DNA of 64,000 nt from Nitrospirota bacterium (GTDB lineage: Bacteria; Nitrospirota; Thermodesulfovibrionia; Thermodesulfovibrionales; JdFR-88), in assembly GCA_021813405.1 (NCBI GenBank), contig JAKAKS010000022.1, positions 124,001 to 188,000 on the forward strand. Direction: 5' to 3'. Below, in pieces: positions 54,741 through 63,997 of the stretch. The notes under the pieces were generated by a model. The model worked only from the letters and a program-made list of their open reading frames with translations. It had not been told where the DNA came from and ran no database searches. The position numbers and the translations under genes were made by a program. Position 1 is the stretch's first letter, and every line of letters starts with the position of its first letter.

Positions 54741-55790
54741 TTATTCTCTTATCGTTTTGAACAAGGCTAGCGATACGGCAGCAAACAGCGCGGGGACACT
54801 CCAGGCTGCAACCAGAGGAGGCAATACCCCGGCGTAGCCAAATGACAGGCACATTGTATATCCAAACCAGTAAACAAGGCTTACTGCTATCCCCAGCGAG
54901 GCGGCCGCAAGCCCGCCCATTCCGCGGCGCGTTGCAAGGGCAACGGCAAACAGCACCATGAAAAAATTCACAAGCGGATAGGAGAGTTTGGAGTTCATAT
55001 CCACAGTCAGTTTGAGGTTCCTTATCCCTGCTTCCCTGAGCCTTTTGGTGTAATCATAAAGCTCCGTAATGCTCATCTCCTCCGGAGCCCTTACCTGTTT
55101 ATCCAGGATACCCGGTATTATCAGGTGCTCTATTGTCATTTGCGGCGCGTCAGCAACAGTGCCCGCCAGCAAATCGTATGTCCTGGTCTTTTTCAGCACC
55201 CAGCCGCTTCCGTTATAAACAGCGCCGCCGTCCGCATCGATTCTGGAGGCCAGTTCCTGCTTGCGGTTAAACTTGAATATCTCCACCTGCCTTGCGGACC
55301 TGGTGTCTTTCTGATACAGGTAAAAACGCACCAGCGAACCGTCATCGGCCCTAAGCCAGATTGCCCCTTCCCTTTCTATGGAAGGCCCGGCCTCACCTGT
55401 CATTATCTTTATCTGTTGCATCGCCGGGGGCGCAACGAATTCGGCCATCAGAAAACTGGCCGCCGTCAGGGCCAGCCCCATGGCCACAAGGGGCAGAAAC
55501 AGCGTCCGTGTCCTGCCGCCGGCAGACATCACGGCTATGGTCTCTCTGTTTCTTACGGCCTGTCCGATTACGAAAAGCCCAGCAAACAGCCCGGCCACCG
55601 GCATTGTATAAACAATGTACTGGGGCAGGGCGAATATCAGATACTTAATGTACGTTCCTGCGCCCCCGCCGTGTATCTTGTTCATGGCTTCTATCAGGTC
55701 CGCGGAGCCTAGCATCAGGGAAAGCCCGGCCAGCACCACCGCTATCGCGTTTGCAAATTCTTTAACGTAAAGCCGCTTAAGCAGATTCAT
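54741..55790 (-). CDS. lptG: LPS export ABC permease LptG
   Basis: About 349 aa from ATG 55790, which overlaps the lptF stop (ATGA). YjgP/YjgQ fold: N-terminal membrane helices (FANAIAVVLAGLSLML), a periplasmic beta-jellyroll (VRFYLYQKDTRSARQVEIFKF) and C-terminal helices. LKRLYVKEF at the start and DYTKRLREAG in the jellyroll-proximal region fit LptG. It works with LptF and LptB to pull lipopolysaccharide from the inner membrane. Second gene of the pair, so assigned LptG by position; F/G identity is less sure than the family. Confidence 0.88.
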   Translation of the reverse strand: MNLLKRLYVKEFANAIAVVLAGLSLMLGSADLIEAMNKIHGGGAGTYIKYLIFALPQYIVYTMPVAGLFAGLFVIGQAVRNRETIAVMSAGGRTRTLFLPLVAMGLALTAASFLMAEFVAPPAMQQIKIMTGEAGPSIEREGAIWLRADDGSLVRFYLYQKDTRSARQVEIFKFNRKQELASRIDADGGAVYNGSGWVLKKTRTYDLLAGTVADAPQMTIEHLIIPGILDKQVRAPEEMSITELYDYTKRLREAGIRNLKLTVDMNSKLSYPLVNFFMVLFAVALATRRGMGGLAAASLGIAVSLVYWFGYTMCLSFGYAGVLPPLVAAWSVPALFAAVSLALFKTIRE

Positions 55791-56854
55791 CTCTTGTCCG
55801 CCCGTAAGAAAAGAAGCCACGAGATTATCAGAAAAAGCACAAGCGGGCTCCAGCCGCCAACTGCGGGCGGAACCTTGCCCGAATCGGCCAGCCGTTCAGA
55901 ATAGCTAAGCGCTATGTAATAAGCGGAAAATACCATGGTCCCCATCGCAAGCCCGCCCAGCCGGGCCCTTTTGCCGGAATAAAGCGCCAGGACGGGTGCC
56001 AGCAGCATCACCGCCAGATTGAAAAGCGGAAAAGTGATACGCCTGTATAATTCCAGCCACCTGCTTATGCCGGGTTCGCCGGGCATTGTGCGGGCCTGGG
56101 CCAGAAGTTCTCCAGGGGTAAGCTCGCCCAGAAACATGGCGGGCTCTTCCAGCGACAGGGGCAGCACCAGATTATAATCTCCAAAAAAAATCTCTATGAG
56201 CCTGCTGCCCCTGGCTATATGCACAAGGCCGTTTTTCAACCTGAATAGCAGGCCTCCAAGTTGAGGCGCGCCGGTCACCTGGCCGCTCCCGGCGTAGATG
56301 ACAACCGGCCTGTCTGGTTTGCGCTGATCATAGATAAAAAGGCCGTCCAGCCGGTCATCCGTTTTTTCACGGGCGTAAACAACAACGTCTTTTATTATCA
56401 GATTGAATACTCCAGGCTCTATGGCGCCAGGCGCCCTCTTTTCAAGCGTTGCAGATACGGAAGTGCGCACGGCCCTTTTCCCGGCAGGCTCCAGGCGGAA
56501 ACTCACGAAAAGGCCGATTATTATGCAGAGCATGCCCAGCACAAAGGCTGGTATGGCCGCCTGCCTGAAGGGCATTCCGCTTGCCTTGACTATCATAAGC
56601 TCGTTATCGGCATTCATCTTGCCGTACGTATAAAGGACAGACAGAAGAAAGGCCATTGGTATGGTAACCAGCAGCAGTTCCGGCTGAGTATAAAGGATTA
56701 TGGAGAACATCTCGCGGGGGCTGGCCCCCACACTGGAAAGTATCCTGCTCAATTTCATGATCTTCTCCATCATCAGCACAAAATTGAGCACGGGGATGCT
56801 TACGGCCATGGATACCAGCAGTTCCCGCAGAATGTAACGGTGTACGAGCTTCAT
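55787..56854 (-). CDS. lptF: LPS export ABC permease LptF
   Basis: About 355 aa from ATG 56854 (KLVHRYILRELLVSMAV); ATG 56869 in frame adds MLKFQ. Neither has a clear SD. Typical LptF/G layout: two N-terminal helices with MEKIMKLSRILSSVGAS between, a jellyroll (FNLIIKDVVVYAREKTDDRLDG in parts) and four C-terminal helices ending SPLVLFLIISWLLFL. It overlaps lptG by 4 bases and supports a lipopolysaccharide-bearing outer membrane. Confidence 0.88.
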   Translation of the reverse strand: MKLVHRYILRELLVSMAVSIPVLNFVLMMEKIMKLSRILSSVGASPREMFSIILYTQPELLLVTIPMAFLLSVLYTYGKMNADNELMIVKASGMPFRQAAIPAFVLGMLCIIIGLFVSFRLEPAGKRAVRTSVSATLEKRAPGAIEPGVFNLIIKDVVVYAREKTDDRLDGLFIYDQRKPDRPVVIYAGSGQVTGAPQLGGLLFRLKNGLVHIARGSRLIEIFFGDYNLVLPLSLEEPAMFLGELTPGELLAQARTMPGEPGISRWLELYRRITFPLFNLAVMLLAPVLALYSGKRARLGGLAMGTMVFSAYYIALSYSERLADSGKVPPAVGGWSPLVLFLIISWLLFLRADKR

Positions 56855-56952
56855 CTGAAATTTTAACATGACGTCTGTTTACGAATTCTGAAGAAGGTAA
56901 AAACGGCCGGTGATATAATGGGCATTAATACAGGAAAGGAGCAGATTAAATT

Positions 56953-57489
56953 ATGCCAAGGTGGATTATAGACTCCGATCATTCAGTTGCGGAATTTTCC
57001 ATAAGATATCTCACCATTGCCCATGTGAGGGGCATATTCGGTGCGGTCACCGGCACGATAGATTTAGACCCTTCTGACCTAACCATGCTTTCAGTGGAAG
57101 CCCGTATAGACGTAACCAGTGTACGCACGGGCAACAGTAAAAGAGACGCGCACCTTGCTACGGCGGACTTCTTCGACGCCGCCAGATACCCCGATATTCT
57201 ATTCAGAAGCACTGGCGTGGAGCTTGTAGGCGGTTCGCGTTTCAGGCTTTCCGGTGAGCTTGCCATGCACGGCATTACACGCCCGGTGAAACTGCACTGC
57301 GAATTTGCCGGCCCAGTAAAAATCCCTGAAGCAATTGGCGGGGAGACAAGCATCGGCTTTATGTGCGCCACCCGGTTAAACCGTGAGGAGTTCGGCATCA
57401 CCTGGGGAATAACCCCCATGCAGGGCGGCATCATGGCGGCCGGGGAGGTGCAGATTATGCTGGATGTCGAAGCGGATCTTCAGGGGTGA
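56953..57489 (+). CDS. YceI-family lipid-binding-fold protein
   Basis: 178 aa: WIIDSDHSVAEFSIRYLTIA, VRGIFGAVTGTIDLD, TADFFDAARYPDILF, and GELAMHGITRPVKL with FNREEFGI-like LNREEFGITWG near the end. This is the YceI lipocalin-like barrel that binds isoprenoid-type lipids. No signal peptide is visible, so it is probably cytoplasmic, unlike E. coli YceI. AAAGGAG lies 12 bases upstream. Biological role not known from context. Confidence 0.92.
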   Translation: MPRWIIDSDHSVAEFSIRYLTIAHVRGIFGAVTGTIDLDPSDLTMLSVEARIDVTSVRTGNSKRDAHLATADFFDAARYPDILFRSTGVELVGGSRFRLSGELAMHGITRPVKLHCEFAGPVKIPEAIGGETSIGFMCATRLNREEFGITWGITPMQGGIMAAGEVQIMLDVEADLQG

Positions 57490-57808
57490 AAGGGGATTCC
57501 GGACAGCCGAAGAAACATAACATGCAGCTTTAATAAAGAAAAGAACCAGGGGATATCAAACTCCCCTGGCCCAAACCCTTAAGCCCTTAATATTATTCGC
57601 CTCGTTACCCGGGCTTAAGCATCCCATTACCTTCCCAAGCAGGTACATACTAAGATGCAATTATGATGCCATTTCAAAAACCCTTGTTTTTTAATGAAAG
57701 TGCTAATACTCACCTCAATTCTGGTTCGGGCGATATGCCCGAAGGGGAAGGAAAAAAGCCCGATTAGCTCTTTGACTCTCATATGAGGCACCTGTTAAAC
57801 TTTCCCCT
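57490..57808. other. Structured intergenic region
   Basis: 319 bases with no supported gene but three inverted repeats: CCAGGGGA/TCCCCTGG (57546-57569, followed on the minus strand by a T-rich run), TTAAGCCC/GGGCTTAA (57579-57618) and TTCGGGC-GATAT-GCCCGAA (57725-57743). It ends with the rdgB promoter. The repeats could belong to a small RNA or to terminators; neither can be decided here. Confidence 0.5.
57772..57801 (+). promoter_or_regulatory. Promoter of rdgB giving a probable leaderless mRNA
   Basis: TTGACT (57772-57777), 18 bases, TAAACT (57796-57801). The predicted start coincides with the ATG at 57809, and no SD precedes that ATG. Confidence 0.5.
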
Positions 57809-58399
57809 ATGGAGATAGTGGTAGCTACTAGAAACAGAAAGAAGCTTAACGAGCTGAACCGTATGCTGGGCGGATTAGGCGTAACCCTTCTGGGGCTGGA
57901 TTCCTTTCCGGAATTTCCAGAGGTTGAGGAAACCGGCTCTACTTTTGAAGAGAACGCGAAACTGAAGGCCGGGCAAGCGGCGCTTTTCTCAGGCCGATAT
58001 GCCCTGGCAGACGATTCGGGACTTGAAGTGGACGCCCTTGGCGGGGCGCCGGGGGTCTATTCTGCCAGGTATGCGGGGCCGGAGGCCAACGACAAAAAAA
58101 ATCTTCAGCTGCTGCTGCAAGAACTGGCCGTTGTACCCGAAGGGCGCAGGGGCGCAAGGTTCAGGGCGGTCCTTGTGCTTGCCGATGCATCGGGGCGGCC
58201 CGCCGCCGTCTTTGACGGCAAGGTGGAGGGCCGCATAGGGTTTGAACCCAGGGGAGACAACGGGTTTGGCTACGACCCGGTCTTTTTCCCCGAAGGCCAT
58301 GACCGTACTTTTGCGCAGATGGCCGCATCGGAAAAGGACTCCATGAGCCATCGCGGGCGCGCGCTTGAGAAGCTGAAAGAATATCTGGCCGCAAAGTAG
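57809..58399 (+). CDS. rdgB: RdgB/HAM1 non-canonical purine NTP pyrophosphatase
   Basis: 196 aa. MEIVVATRNRKKLNELNRML, the acidic cluster EETGSTFEENAKLKA, ADDSGLEVDALGGAPGVYSA (parts DDSGLEVDAL and GVYSARYAG), FGYDPVFFPE and SHRGRALEKL are the full set of family motifs. It hydrolyses ITP, XTP and their deoxy forms to keep them out of nucleic acids. Its start lies right after a promoter -10, and its 3' end converges on the SIMPL gene. Confidence 0.96.
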   Translation: MEIVVATRNRKKLNELNRMLGGLGVTLLGLDSFPEFPEVEETGSTFEENAKLKAGQAALFSGRYALADDSGLEVDALGGAPGVYSARYAGPEANDKKNLQLLLQELAVVPEGRRGARFRAVLVLADASGRPAAVFDGKVEGRIGFEPRGDNGFGYDPVFFPEGHDRTFAQMAASEKDSMSHRGRALEKLKEYLAAK

Positions 58400-58426
58400 C
58401 CTGGCGGCAATCAACCCCGGCAGCTC

Positions 58427-59134
58427 TCACCTTATATGGAAAGTAATATCCACAGAGGCATTTAGCCTGGTCTGTCCCGCTTCTATCGGGGTTTGCTCCT
58501 TCTGGGCCTTTGCCGCCAGCATCATTTCGCCCCTGAAAGCTGGCTGGTAGGCCCCGCAAGAGGTAGAGGCGCTCTTCACCCGGCCCAGTTTTACCCCAAG
58601 CGATAAGGCAAGCGCCTGGGCCTCCGCACGGGCTTTTGCCCCGGCTTCGGTAATTACCTGCCCGCAGTCTTTGGTTTCATTCGCTATTGAGAAGTTAATG
58701 GATTCCACCCTGTTGGCCCCGGCGGCAATTGCCTCGTCTATCAAGCGGCCAATCTGGTCCAGCTTATGTATTTTTACCATTATCCCGTTTGTTGCCATAT
58801 AGCCCGTAAGGATACTTTTTTTCTGAGTATCGTCCCATTTGTAAACGGGCTGAAGGGAATATCCCGATGTGTTTAGCGAATCTCCGGCTTTCTCATTTAT
58901 CAAGGATTTTAATGTGCCAAGCAGTTTCTGGCTTATCCGTGCATTCTCTACCGCTGCCTTATCCGCGCTTTTTTGGGTGGTCTCCACAGTCAGCCCCACT
59001 TCGGCGGTGTCTGGCTGGTAAAAACCGGACTGCGATGCCGAAATTGAAAGCGTGCCACCGGCTGGGCCAGCGGCAAATACCCCCGCAGGCACAAAAAGGA
59101 AACATACGAATATAAGTATGGTTATGCGGTTCAT
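58427..59134 (-). CDS. Secreted SIMPL-domain (DUF541) protein
   Basis: 235 aa with signal peptide (ITILIFVCFLFVPAGVFAAG). SIMPL/DUF541 features: QPDTAEVGLTVETTQKSADK (parts), ISQKLLGTLKSL, TSGYSLQPVY, VESINFSIAN and the C-terminal ARAEAQALALSLGVKLGRV. These are periplasmic or outer-membrane oligomeric proteins of uncertain role. A strong SD (AAGGAGGG) precedes ATG 59134, but upstream bases can pair with it (see the hairpin entry). Monocistronic. Confidence 0.9.
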   Translation of the reverse strand: MNRITILIFVCFLFVPAGVFAAGPAGGTLSISASQSGFYQPDTAEVGLTVETTQKSADKAAVENARISQKLLGTLKSLINEKAGDSLNTSGYSLQPVYKWDDTQKKSILTGYMATNGIMVKIHKLDQIGRLIDEAIAAGANRVESINFSIANETKDCGQVITEAGAKARAEAQALALSLGVKLGRVKSASTSCGAYQPAFRGEMMLAAKAQKEQTPIEAGQTRLNASVDITFHIR

Positions 59135-59137
59135 CTA

Positions 59138-59181
59138 AACCCTCCTTCATTTTGCATATGATAGTACATAAATGGAGGGTT
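59138..59181 (-). promoter_or_regulatory. Possible SD-sequestering hairpin of the SIMPL gene
   Basis: In the minus-strand leader AACCCTCC (59181-59174) is perfectly complementary to GGAGGGTT (59145-59138), which contains the whole Shine-Dalgarno. The loop is 28 bases. Pairing would hide the ribosome site, suggesting thermal, trans-RNA or ligand control. Confidence 0.45.
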
Positions 59182-59326
59182 CCAAAATCGACGAGCGCCT
59201 CCTTATAAGTAAAAATTAACTAACGATTATAATTTTTGTATTGCAAAATCTACCGTCTGGCGATATATTACCTTTCGTTCTGGTTTTTCCGTAGAGAAAT
59301 TATTTTTATTTCCAGGAGGGCTTTAA

Positions 59327-59983
59327 ATGAGGATAGTCATGCTCGGCGCCCCGGGTGCCGGCAAAGGCACGCAGGCAAAGAAACTTATTGAGAAATATAA
59401 GATTCCGCAGATTTCCACCGGTGATATACTCCGCCAGTCGGTAGCTGAAGGCACCCCGCTTGGCAAAGAGGCCAAGGGCTTTATGGACCGTGGCGAGCTG
59501 GTGCCCGATAAAGTAGTGCTGGGGCTGGTTGAGGAAAGGCTGGGCCAGCCGGACTGCAAGGCCGGGTTCATTCTGGACGGCTTCCCCAGAAACACCGCCC
59601 AGGCTGCCGCCCTGGATGGCATGCTTTCCAAGATCGGAAAGCCGTTGCAGCTTGCCATCAGCGTGGATGTCCCGTTTGAGGACCTGATGAAGAGGCTTAC
59701 CGGCAGGCGCACCTGCCGTACGTGCGGCCAGATGTACAACGTCTATTTCAATGCGCCTGCCAAGGAAGGCAAATGCGACAAGGATGGCGGTGAGCTTTAT
59801 CAGCGCGATGACGATAAAGAAGAGACGATCCGCAAAAGGCTTCAGGTATACGAATCCCAGACTGCCCCGCTCATAGAGTATTATGGCGGAAAGGGGATAG
59901 TCCGCAGGATAAAGGGAACCGGGAGCATATCGGATATTTTTAACGCGATAACAGCTGAAATAGACAAGGCAGGCGGCAAATAA
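59327..59983 (+). CDS. adk: Adenylate kinase with Cys-type lid
   Basis: 218 aa. P-loop GAPGAGKGTQ, STGDILRQSV, ILDGFPRNTAQA, and the LID with CRTCGQMYNVYF and KCDKDGGELYQRDDD. The three Cys plus Asp arrangement suggests a zinc-binding or zinc-derived lid, common in thermophiles, Gram-positives and several anaerobic diderms. Interconverts ATP+AMP and 2 ADP. CAGGAGGG precedes ATG 59327. It lies just before sat; ATP sulfurylase-based sulfate activation consumes ATP to AMP, so adjacency makes metabolic sense. Confidence 0.97.
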   Translation: MRIVMLGAPGAGKGTQAKKLIEKYKIPQISTGDILRQSVAEGTPLGKEAKGFMDRGELVPDKVVLGLVEERLGQPDCKAGFILDGFPRNTAQAAALDGMLSKIGKPLQLAISVDVPFEDLMKRLTGRRTCRTCGQMYNVYFNAPAKEGKCDKDGGELYQRDDDKEETIRKRLQVYESQTAPLIEYYGGKGIVRRIKGTGSISDIFNAITAEIDKAGGK

Positions 59984-60221
59984 GCCTGCCTCCAAGGCTA
60001 AGATTTTAATCTATAAGCGTTTTTTATCGCTGGATTTTATAAATTAACTTGCTAAATAGGCCTTAAGGCACATATCATTGTCCTTTAGGCCTGCCGTTTT
60101 GCAAGAGCGCGGGGATAAATAAGGGAAAGAACGCCCTGCCGCGCCCGGCATGCATTATGGCCCCGGCGCAAGCATGTAAAGATTTACGCAATTTGAAACA
60201 AAGCAAAGGAGGACTTTATAA

Positions 60222-61445
60222 GTGGCACTTGTAAATCCGCACGGAAAAGAAAAAAAGCTAAAACCGCTTCTTCTTACGGGCGCGGCCCTGGAAGAGGAGA
60301 AAAAGAAGGCAAAAAGCCTTAACCAAGTCCGGATCAGCTCCCGCGAGACGGGCGACCTTATAATGATGGGTATCGGCGGGTTTACGCCGCTTACCGGGTT
60401 CATGACCAGGGCGGACTGGGAAGGCGTTTGCAAAAAGTTCACCATGGCCGACGGCACATTCTGGCCCATTCCGATAACCGTCTCCACCACAAAGGGGCAG
60501 GCGGACACCCTGAAAGTTGGCGAGGAAGTGGCGCTTGTCTCCGAGGAAAATGGCGAGCTTATGGCCACCATGAAGATAACGGAGAAATACGAACTTTCCG
60601 CCAAGGACAAGGAATTCGAGTGCCAGAGCATATATAAGACCACCGATATGGAGCACCCTGGCGTAGCCATGGTTATGAAGCAGGCTGAAGTGAACCTGGC
60701 CGGCCCCGTTAAAGTGCTTTCCCAGGGCGCATTCCCCAAGGAATATCCCGGAATCTATCTGACACCTGCGGAGTCCAGGAAGCTCTTTGAGGAGAAGGGC
60801 TGGTCCACAGTGGCCGCTTTCCAGACCAGAAACCCAATGCACCGCTCCCATGAGTACCTCACCAAGATAGCCATTGAAACCTGCGACGGCGTGTTCATCC
60901 ACATGCTGCTGGGCAAGCTTAAACCCGGCGATATACCGTCGGACACCAGGCAGAAGGCAATCGACACGCTTATAGAAAAATACTTCGTGAAGGACACCGT
61001 TCTGGTTGGCGGCTATCCGCTGGACATGAGATATGCCGGCCCCAGGGAGGCCCTTCTGCACGCACTCTTCAGGCAGAACTACGGCTGCAGCCACCTTATC
61101 ATCGGCAGGGACCATGCTGGCGTGGGTGACTACTACGGCCCGTTCGATGCGCAAAAGATATTCGACGAGATACCGGCCGGGGCGCTCGAGACGAAGCCCC
61201 TCAAGATAGACTGGACCTTCTACTGCACGAAGTGTGACGGCATGGCATCCATGAAGACCTGTCCGCACGGCAAGGAAGACAGGCTCATCCTCTCCGGTAC
61301 CAAGCTCCGGAAGATGCTTTCCGAGGGAACCGAGGTTCCGGACCACTTCAGCAGGCCCGAGGTGCTTGAGATCCTGCGGGCTTATTATGCCGGGCTTACC
61401 GAGAAAGTTGAAATAAAAACGCATAAGTATTCTGAAGGTGCGTAG
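60222..61445 (+). CDS. sat: Sulfate adenylyltransferase (ATP sulfurylase)
   Basis: 407 aa from GTG 60222 with AAAGGAGGA upstream. Catalytic motifs [14 protein letters not shown] (QxRNPxHxxH) and [17 protein letters not shown] are present, plus a Cys pair region [18 protein letters not shown] seen in dissimilatory-type enzymes. In sulfate reducers it makes APS from sulfate and ATP; in sulfur oxidisers it works in reverse. It is followed by aprB and aprA, so the dissimilatory role is clear, though its direction cannot be decided here. Confidence 0.97.
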   Translation: MALVNPHGKEKKLKPLLLTGAALEEEKKKAKSLNQVRISSRETGDLIMMGIGGFTPLTGFMTRADWEGVCKKFTMADGTFWPIPITVSTTKGQADTLKVGEEVALVSEENGELMATMKITEKYELSAKDKEFECQSIYKTTDMEHPGVAMVMKQAEVNLAGPVKVLSQGAFPKEYPGIYLTPAESRKLFEEKGWSTVAAFQTRNPMHRSHEYLTKIAIETCDGVFIHMLLGKLKPGDIPSDTRQKAIDTLIEKYFVKDTVLVGGYPLDMRYAGPREALLHALFRQNYGCSHLIIGRDHAGVGDYYGPFDAQKIFDEIPAGALETKPLKIDWTFYCTKCDGMASMKTCPHGKEDRLILSGTKLRKMLSEGTEVPDHFSRPEVLEILRAYYAGLTEKVEIKTHKYSEGA

Positions 61446-61561
61446 GAGCCCTGAAAAAGGGGGAAGTAGCAGTAGAAGCATGGGGGCCGGTTCGGCTTCC
61501 GGGAAGTAAAACAGGGAAATCTCCTGCCTTGGGCAGGGATATATTAACAAGGAGGTCCAAG

Positions 61562-62002
61562 ATGCCTAGTTTCGTAATAACCGAAAAGTGCGATGGCTGC
61601 AAGGCGCAGGACAAGACCGCCTGCCAGTACATCTGCCCCAACGACCTGATGAAGCTTGACAGGGACAAGATGAAGGCTTTCAACCAGGAGCCGGACCAGT
61701 GCTGGGAGTGCTACAACTGCGTTAAGATTTGTCCCCAGCAGGCCATTGAAGTCAGGGGTTACGCCGACTTCGTTCCGCTCGGCGGCAGCGTTATCCCGAT
61801 GAGGGGTTCCGATTCCATAATGTGGACTGTAAAGTTCAGGAACGGGAAGCTCAAGAGGTTCAAATTCCCGATCAGGACCACCCCGGAAGGGTCTATTAAT
61901 CCGTATGCCGGCAAGCCCGAGGCTGATATCAACAATTTAAAGAAGCCGGGCTACTTCACACATCACGGCGCGGGCAAGTCTGTGCCCACGCTGAAGAAGT
62001 AG
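61562..62002 (+). CDS. aprB: Adenylylsulfate reductase beta subunit
   Basis: 146 aa from ATG 61562 with a perfect AAGGAGG; the longer frame from 61529 includes that ribosome site. Two 4Fe-4S binding segments, CDGCKAQDKTACQYICPNDL and CWECYNCVKICPQQAIEV, are followed by the AprB-specific tail (YADFVPLGGSVIPMRG). It carries electrons to the FAD of AprA. The tail wraps the alpha subunit in known structures. Confidence 0.97.
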   Translation: MPSFVITEKCDGCKAQDKTACQYICPNDLMKLDRDKMKAFNQEPDQCWECYNCVKICPQQAIEVRGYADFVPLGGSVIPMRGSDSIMWTVKFRNGKLKRFKFPIRTTPEGSINPYAGKPEADINNLKKPGYFTHHGAGKSVPTLKK

Positions 62003-62020
62003 GAAAGGAGGCCAAATAAC

Positions 62021-63997
62021 ATGGAAAAAGAAACCTGTACGTTTTCATACTGCGCAAGGCCGGAAGTAGTTACCGTTGAGTCCGACATTCTCATCGTCGG
62101 CGGCGGCATGTCCGCCTGCGGCGCGGCCTTTGAGGCCGTAAGATGGGCCGAGGCAGTCGAGAAGGCTGGCAAAGGCAAGCTCAAAATAACACTGGTGGAC
62201 AAGGCTGCAATGGACCGCTCCGGCGCCGTTGCGATGGGTCTTTCCGCCATCAATACCTACATGGGCGAGAACGATCCCGCTGACTATGTCCGTTATGTCA
62301 GGGGCGACCTGATGGGCATCATCAGGGAAGACATCGTTTATGACCTGGGCAGGCACGTTGACGATTCCGTTGAGACCTTTGAGGAATGGGGCCTCCCCAT
62401 CTGGAAAAAAGACGCAGACGGCCATACCCTGGACGGTGCCGGCGGCGGCGCCAAACTGAAGGACGGCGGCAAGCCGGTCCGCTCCGGCAAGTGGCAGATC
62501 ATGATCAATGGCGAGTCCTACAAGGTGCTGGTGGCCGAGGCCGCCAAGAAGGCCCTCGGGCTCGAAAACATCTATGAAAGGGTGTTCATAACCAAGTACA
62601 TCCTCGACGAGAAAGAGGACAACAGGATTGCCGGCGCCATCGGCTTCTCTGTCAGGGAGAACAAGGTTTATCTCTTCAAGGCCAACGCCATCCTCTCTGG
62701 CTGCGGCGGTGCGGTTAACGTATTCAGGCCGCGTTCGGTTGCCGAGGGCCAGGGCAGGGCTTGGTACCCCGTATGGAACTCCGGCAGCGGCTACGCCACC
62801 GGCGCAATGGTCGGGGCCGAGATGACCATGATGGAAAACAGGTTTGTTCCGGCCAGGTTCAAGGACGGTTACGGCCCGGTTGGCGCATGGTTCCTGTTCT
62901 TCAAGGCGAAAGCCACCAACGCTTTCGGCGAAGATTATTGCGCGGGCGAGAACTTCGAGGAGACCAAGAAGCTCTACAGCCCCTATGCCGAAAAACTTGG
63001 CACCTGCATTCGTAACCACATGATGATGATGGACATGAAGAGGGGCAAAGGCCCGATCCTCATGAACACTCACAACGCCATGGCCGAACTCGCAAAGACG
63101 ATGGACGCCAAGCAGATAAAGCACCTCGAGGCTGAGGCCTGGGAAGACTTCCTTGACATGTGCATCGGCCAGGCTGGCCTGTGGGCCGGTATGGATATCG
63201 AGCCGGACAAGGTACCTTCCGAGATCATGCCCACCGAGCCCTACCTCCTCGGCTCTCATGCCGGCTGCGCGGGCTTCTGGGTAAGCGGTCCGGACGACCT
63301 GGGCGCTCCTGCCGACTGGAGCTGGGGCTACAACAGGATGTCCACCGTCAAGGGTCTGTTCATGATGGGCGACATCTGCGGCGCCTCCGGCCACAAGTTC
63401 TCCTCCGGTTCCCATGCTGAAGGCCGTATTGCCGGTAAATCGGCCATCGCCTTCGTGCTGGACCACAAGGACTTCAAGCCGACCATAACCAAGCCGGCCG
63501 ACGAGATCACGGCCGAAATGTACCTGCCGTTCGAGGTGTACGAGAAGTACAAGAACCACTCGACGGCTCCTGAGATCAACCCCCACTACATTAAGCCGAA
63601 TATGGTCCAGAAGAGGCTCCAGAAGATCGCCGACGAGTACTTTGGCGGCGTTTCCACCTGGTATATGACCAGCAAGACCATGCTGGAAGAGGGCCTGAGG
63701 CAGCTCATGATGCTGAAGGAAGACGCTGCAAGGACCGCCGCTAAGGACCTGCACGAACTCCTCAGGGCTTGGGAGAACTACCACAGGATATGGGCCATCG
63801 AGACCCATGCCAGGCACATCCTCTTCAGGGAGGAGTCCAGGTACCCCGGCTACTACTACAGGGGCGACTATCTGGCCATCGATGACAAGAACTGGAAGTG
63901 CTTCGTCAACTCGAAGTACGACCCGAAGACCGGCCAGTGGTCTGTCTTCAAGAGGGACTACGTCCAGCTTGTGCCCGACGGAGGATCCGCTCACTAA
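62021..63997 (+). CDS. aprA: Adenylylsulfate reductase alpha subunit
   Basis: 658 aa, complete, with GGAAAGGAGG before ATG 62021. FAD-binding start DILIVGGGMSACGAAFEAV, MDRSGAVAMGLSAINTYMG segment (parts), SGCGGAVNVFRPRS, LLGSHAGCAGFWVSGP and GDICGASGHKFSSGSH are the expected AprA blocks. It interconverts APS and sulfite+AMP in the cytoplasm. The window ends three bases after its TAA, so whether qmoABC or hdr genes follow is unknown; that would indicate the partner and direction. Confidence 0.97.
   Translation: MEKETCTFSYCARPEVVTVESDILIVGGGMSACGAAFEAVRWAEAVEKAGKGKLKITLVDKAAMDRSGAVAMGLSAINTYMGENDPADYVRYVRGDLMGIIREDIVYDLGRHVDDSVETFEEWGLPIWKKDADGHTLDGAGGGAKLKDGGKPVRSGKWQIMINGESYKVLVAEAAKKALGLENIYERVFITKYILDEKEDNRIAGAIGFSVRENKVYLFKANAILSGCGGAVNVFRPRSVAEGQGRAWYPVWNSGSGYATGAMVGAEMTMMENRFVPARFKDGYGPVGAWFLFFKAKATNAFGEDYCAGENFEETKKLYSPYAEKLGTCIRNHMMMMDMKRGKGPILMNTHNAMAELAKTMDAKQIKHLEAEAWEDFLDMCIGQAGLWAGMDIEPDKVPSEIMPTEPYLLGSHAGCAGFWVSGPDDLGAPADWSWGYNRMSTVKGLFMMGDICGASGHKFSSGSHAEGRIAGKSAIAFVLDHKDFKPTITKPADEITAEMYLPFEVYEKYKNHSTAPEINPHYIKPNMVQKRLQKIADEYFGGVSTWYMTSKTMLEEGLRQLMMLKEDAARTAAKDLHELLRAWENYHRIWAIETHARHILFREESRYPGYYYRGDYLAIDDKNWKCFVNSKYDPKTGQWSVFKRDYVQLVPDGGSAH

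Noticed and set aside
54640-54837. 65-aa plus-strand open frame upstream of and overlapping the end of lptG
   Set aside because: No ribosome site, low-complexity product, and it runs antisense into a certain gene.
60258-61550. 430-aa open frame antisense to sat
   Set aside because: Shadow of the sat codon pattern; the product has no family features.
62045-63994. 649-aa open frame antisense to aprA
   Set aside because: It is the mirror of a GC-biased, certain aprA gene, with no ribosome site or recognisable domain.
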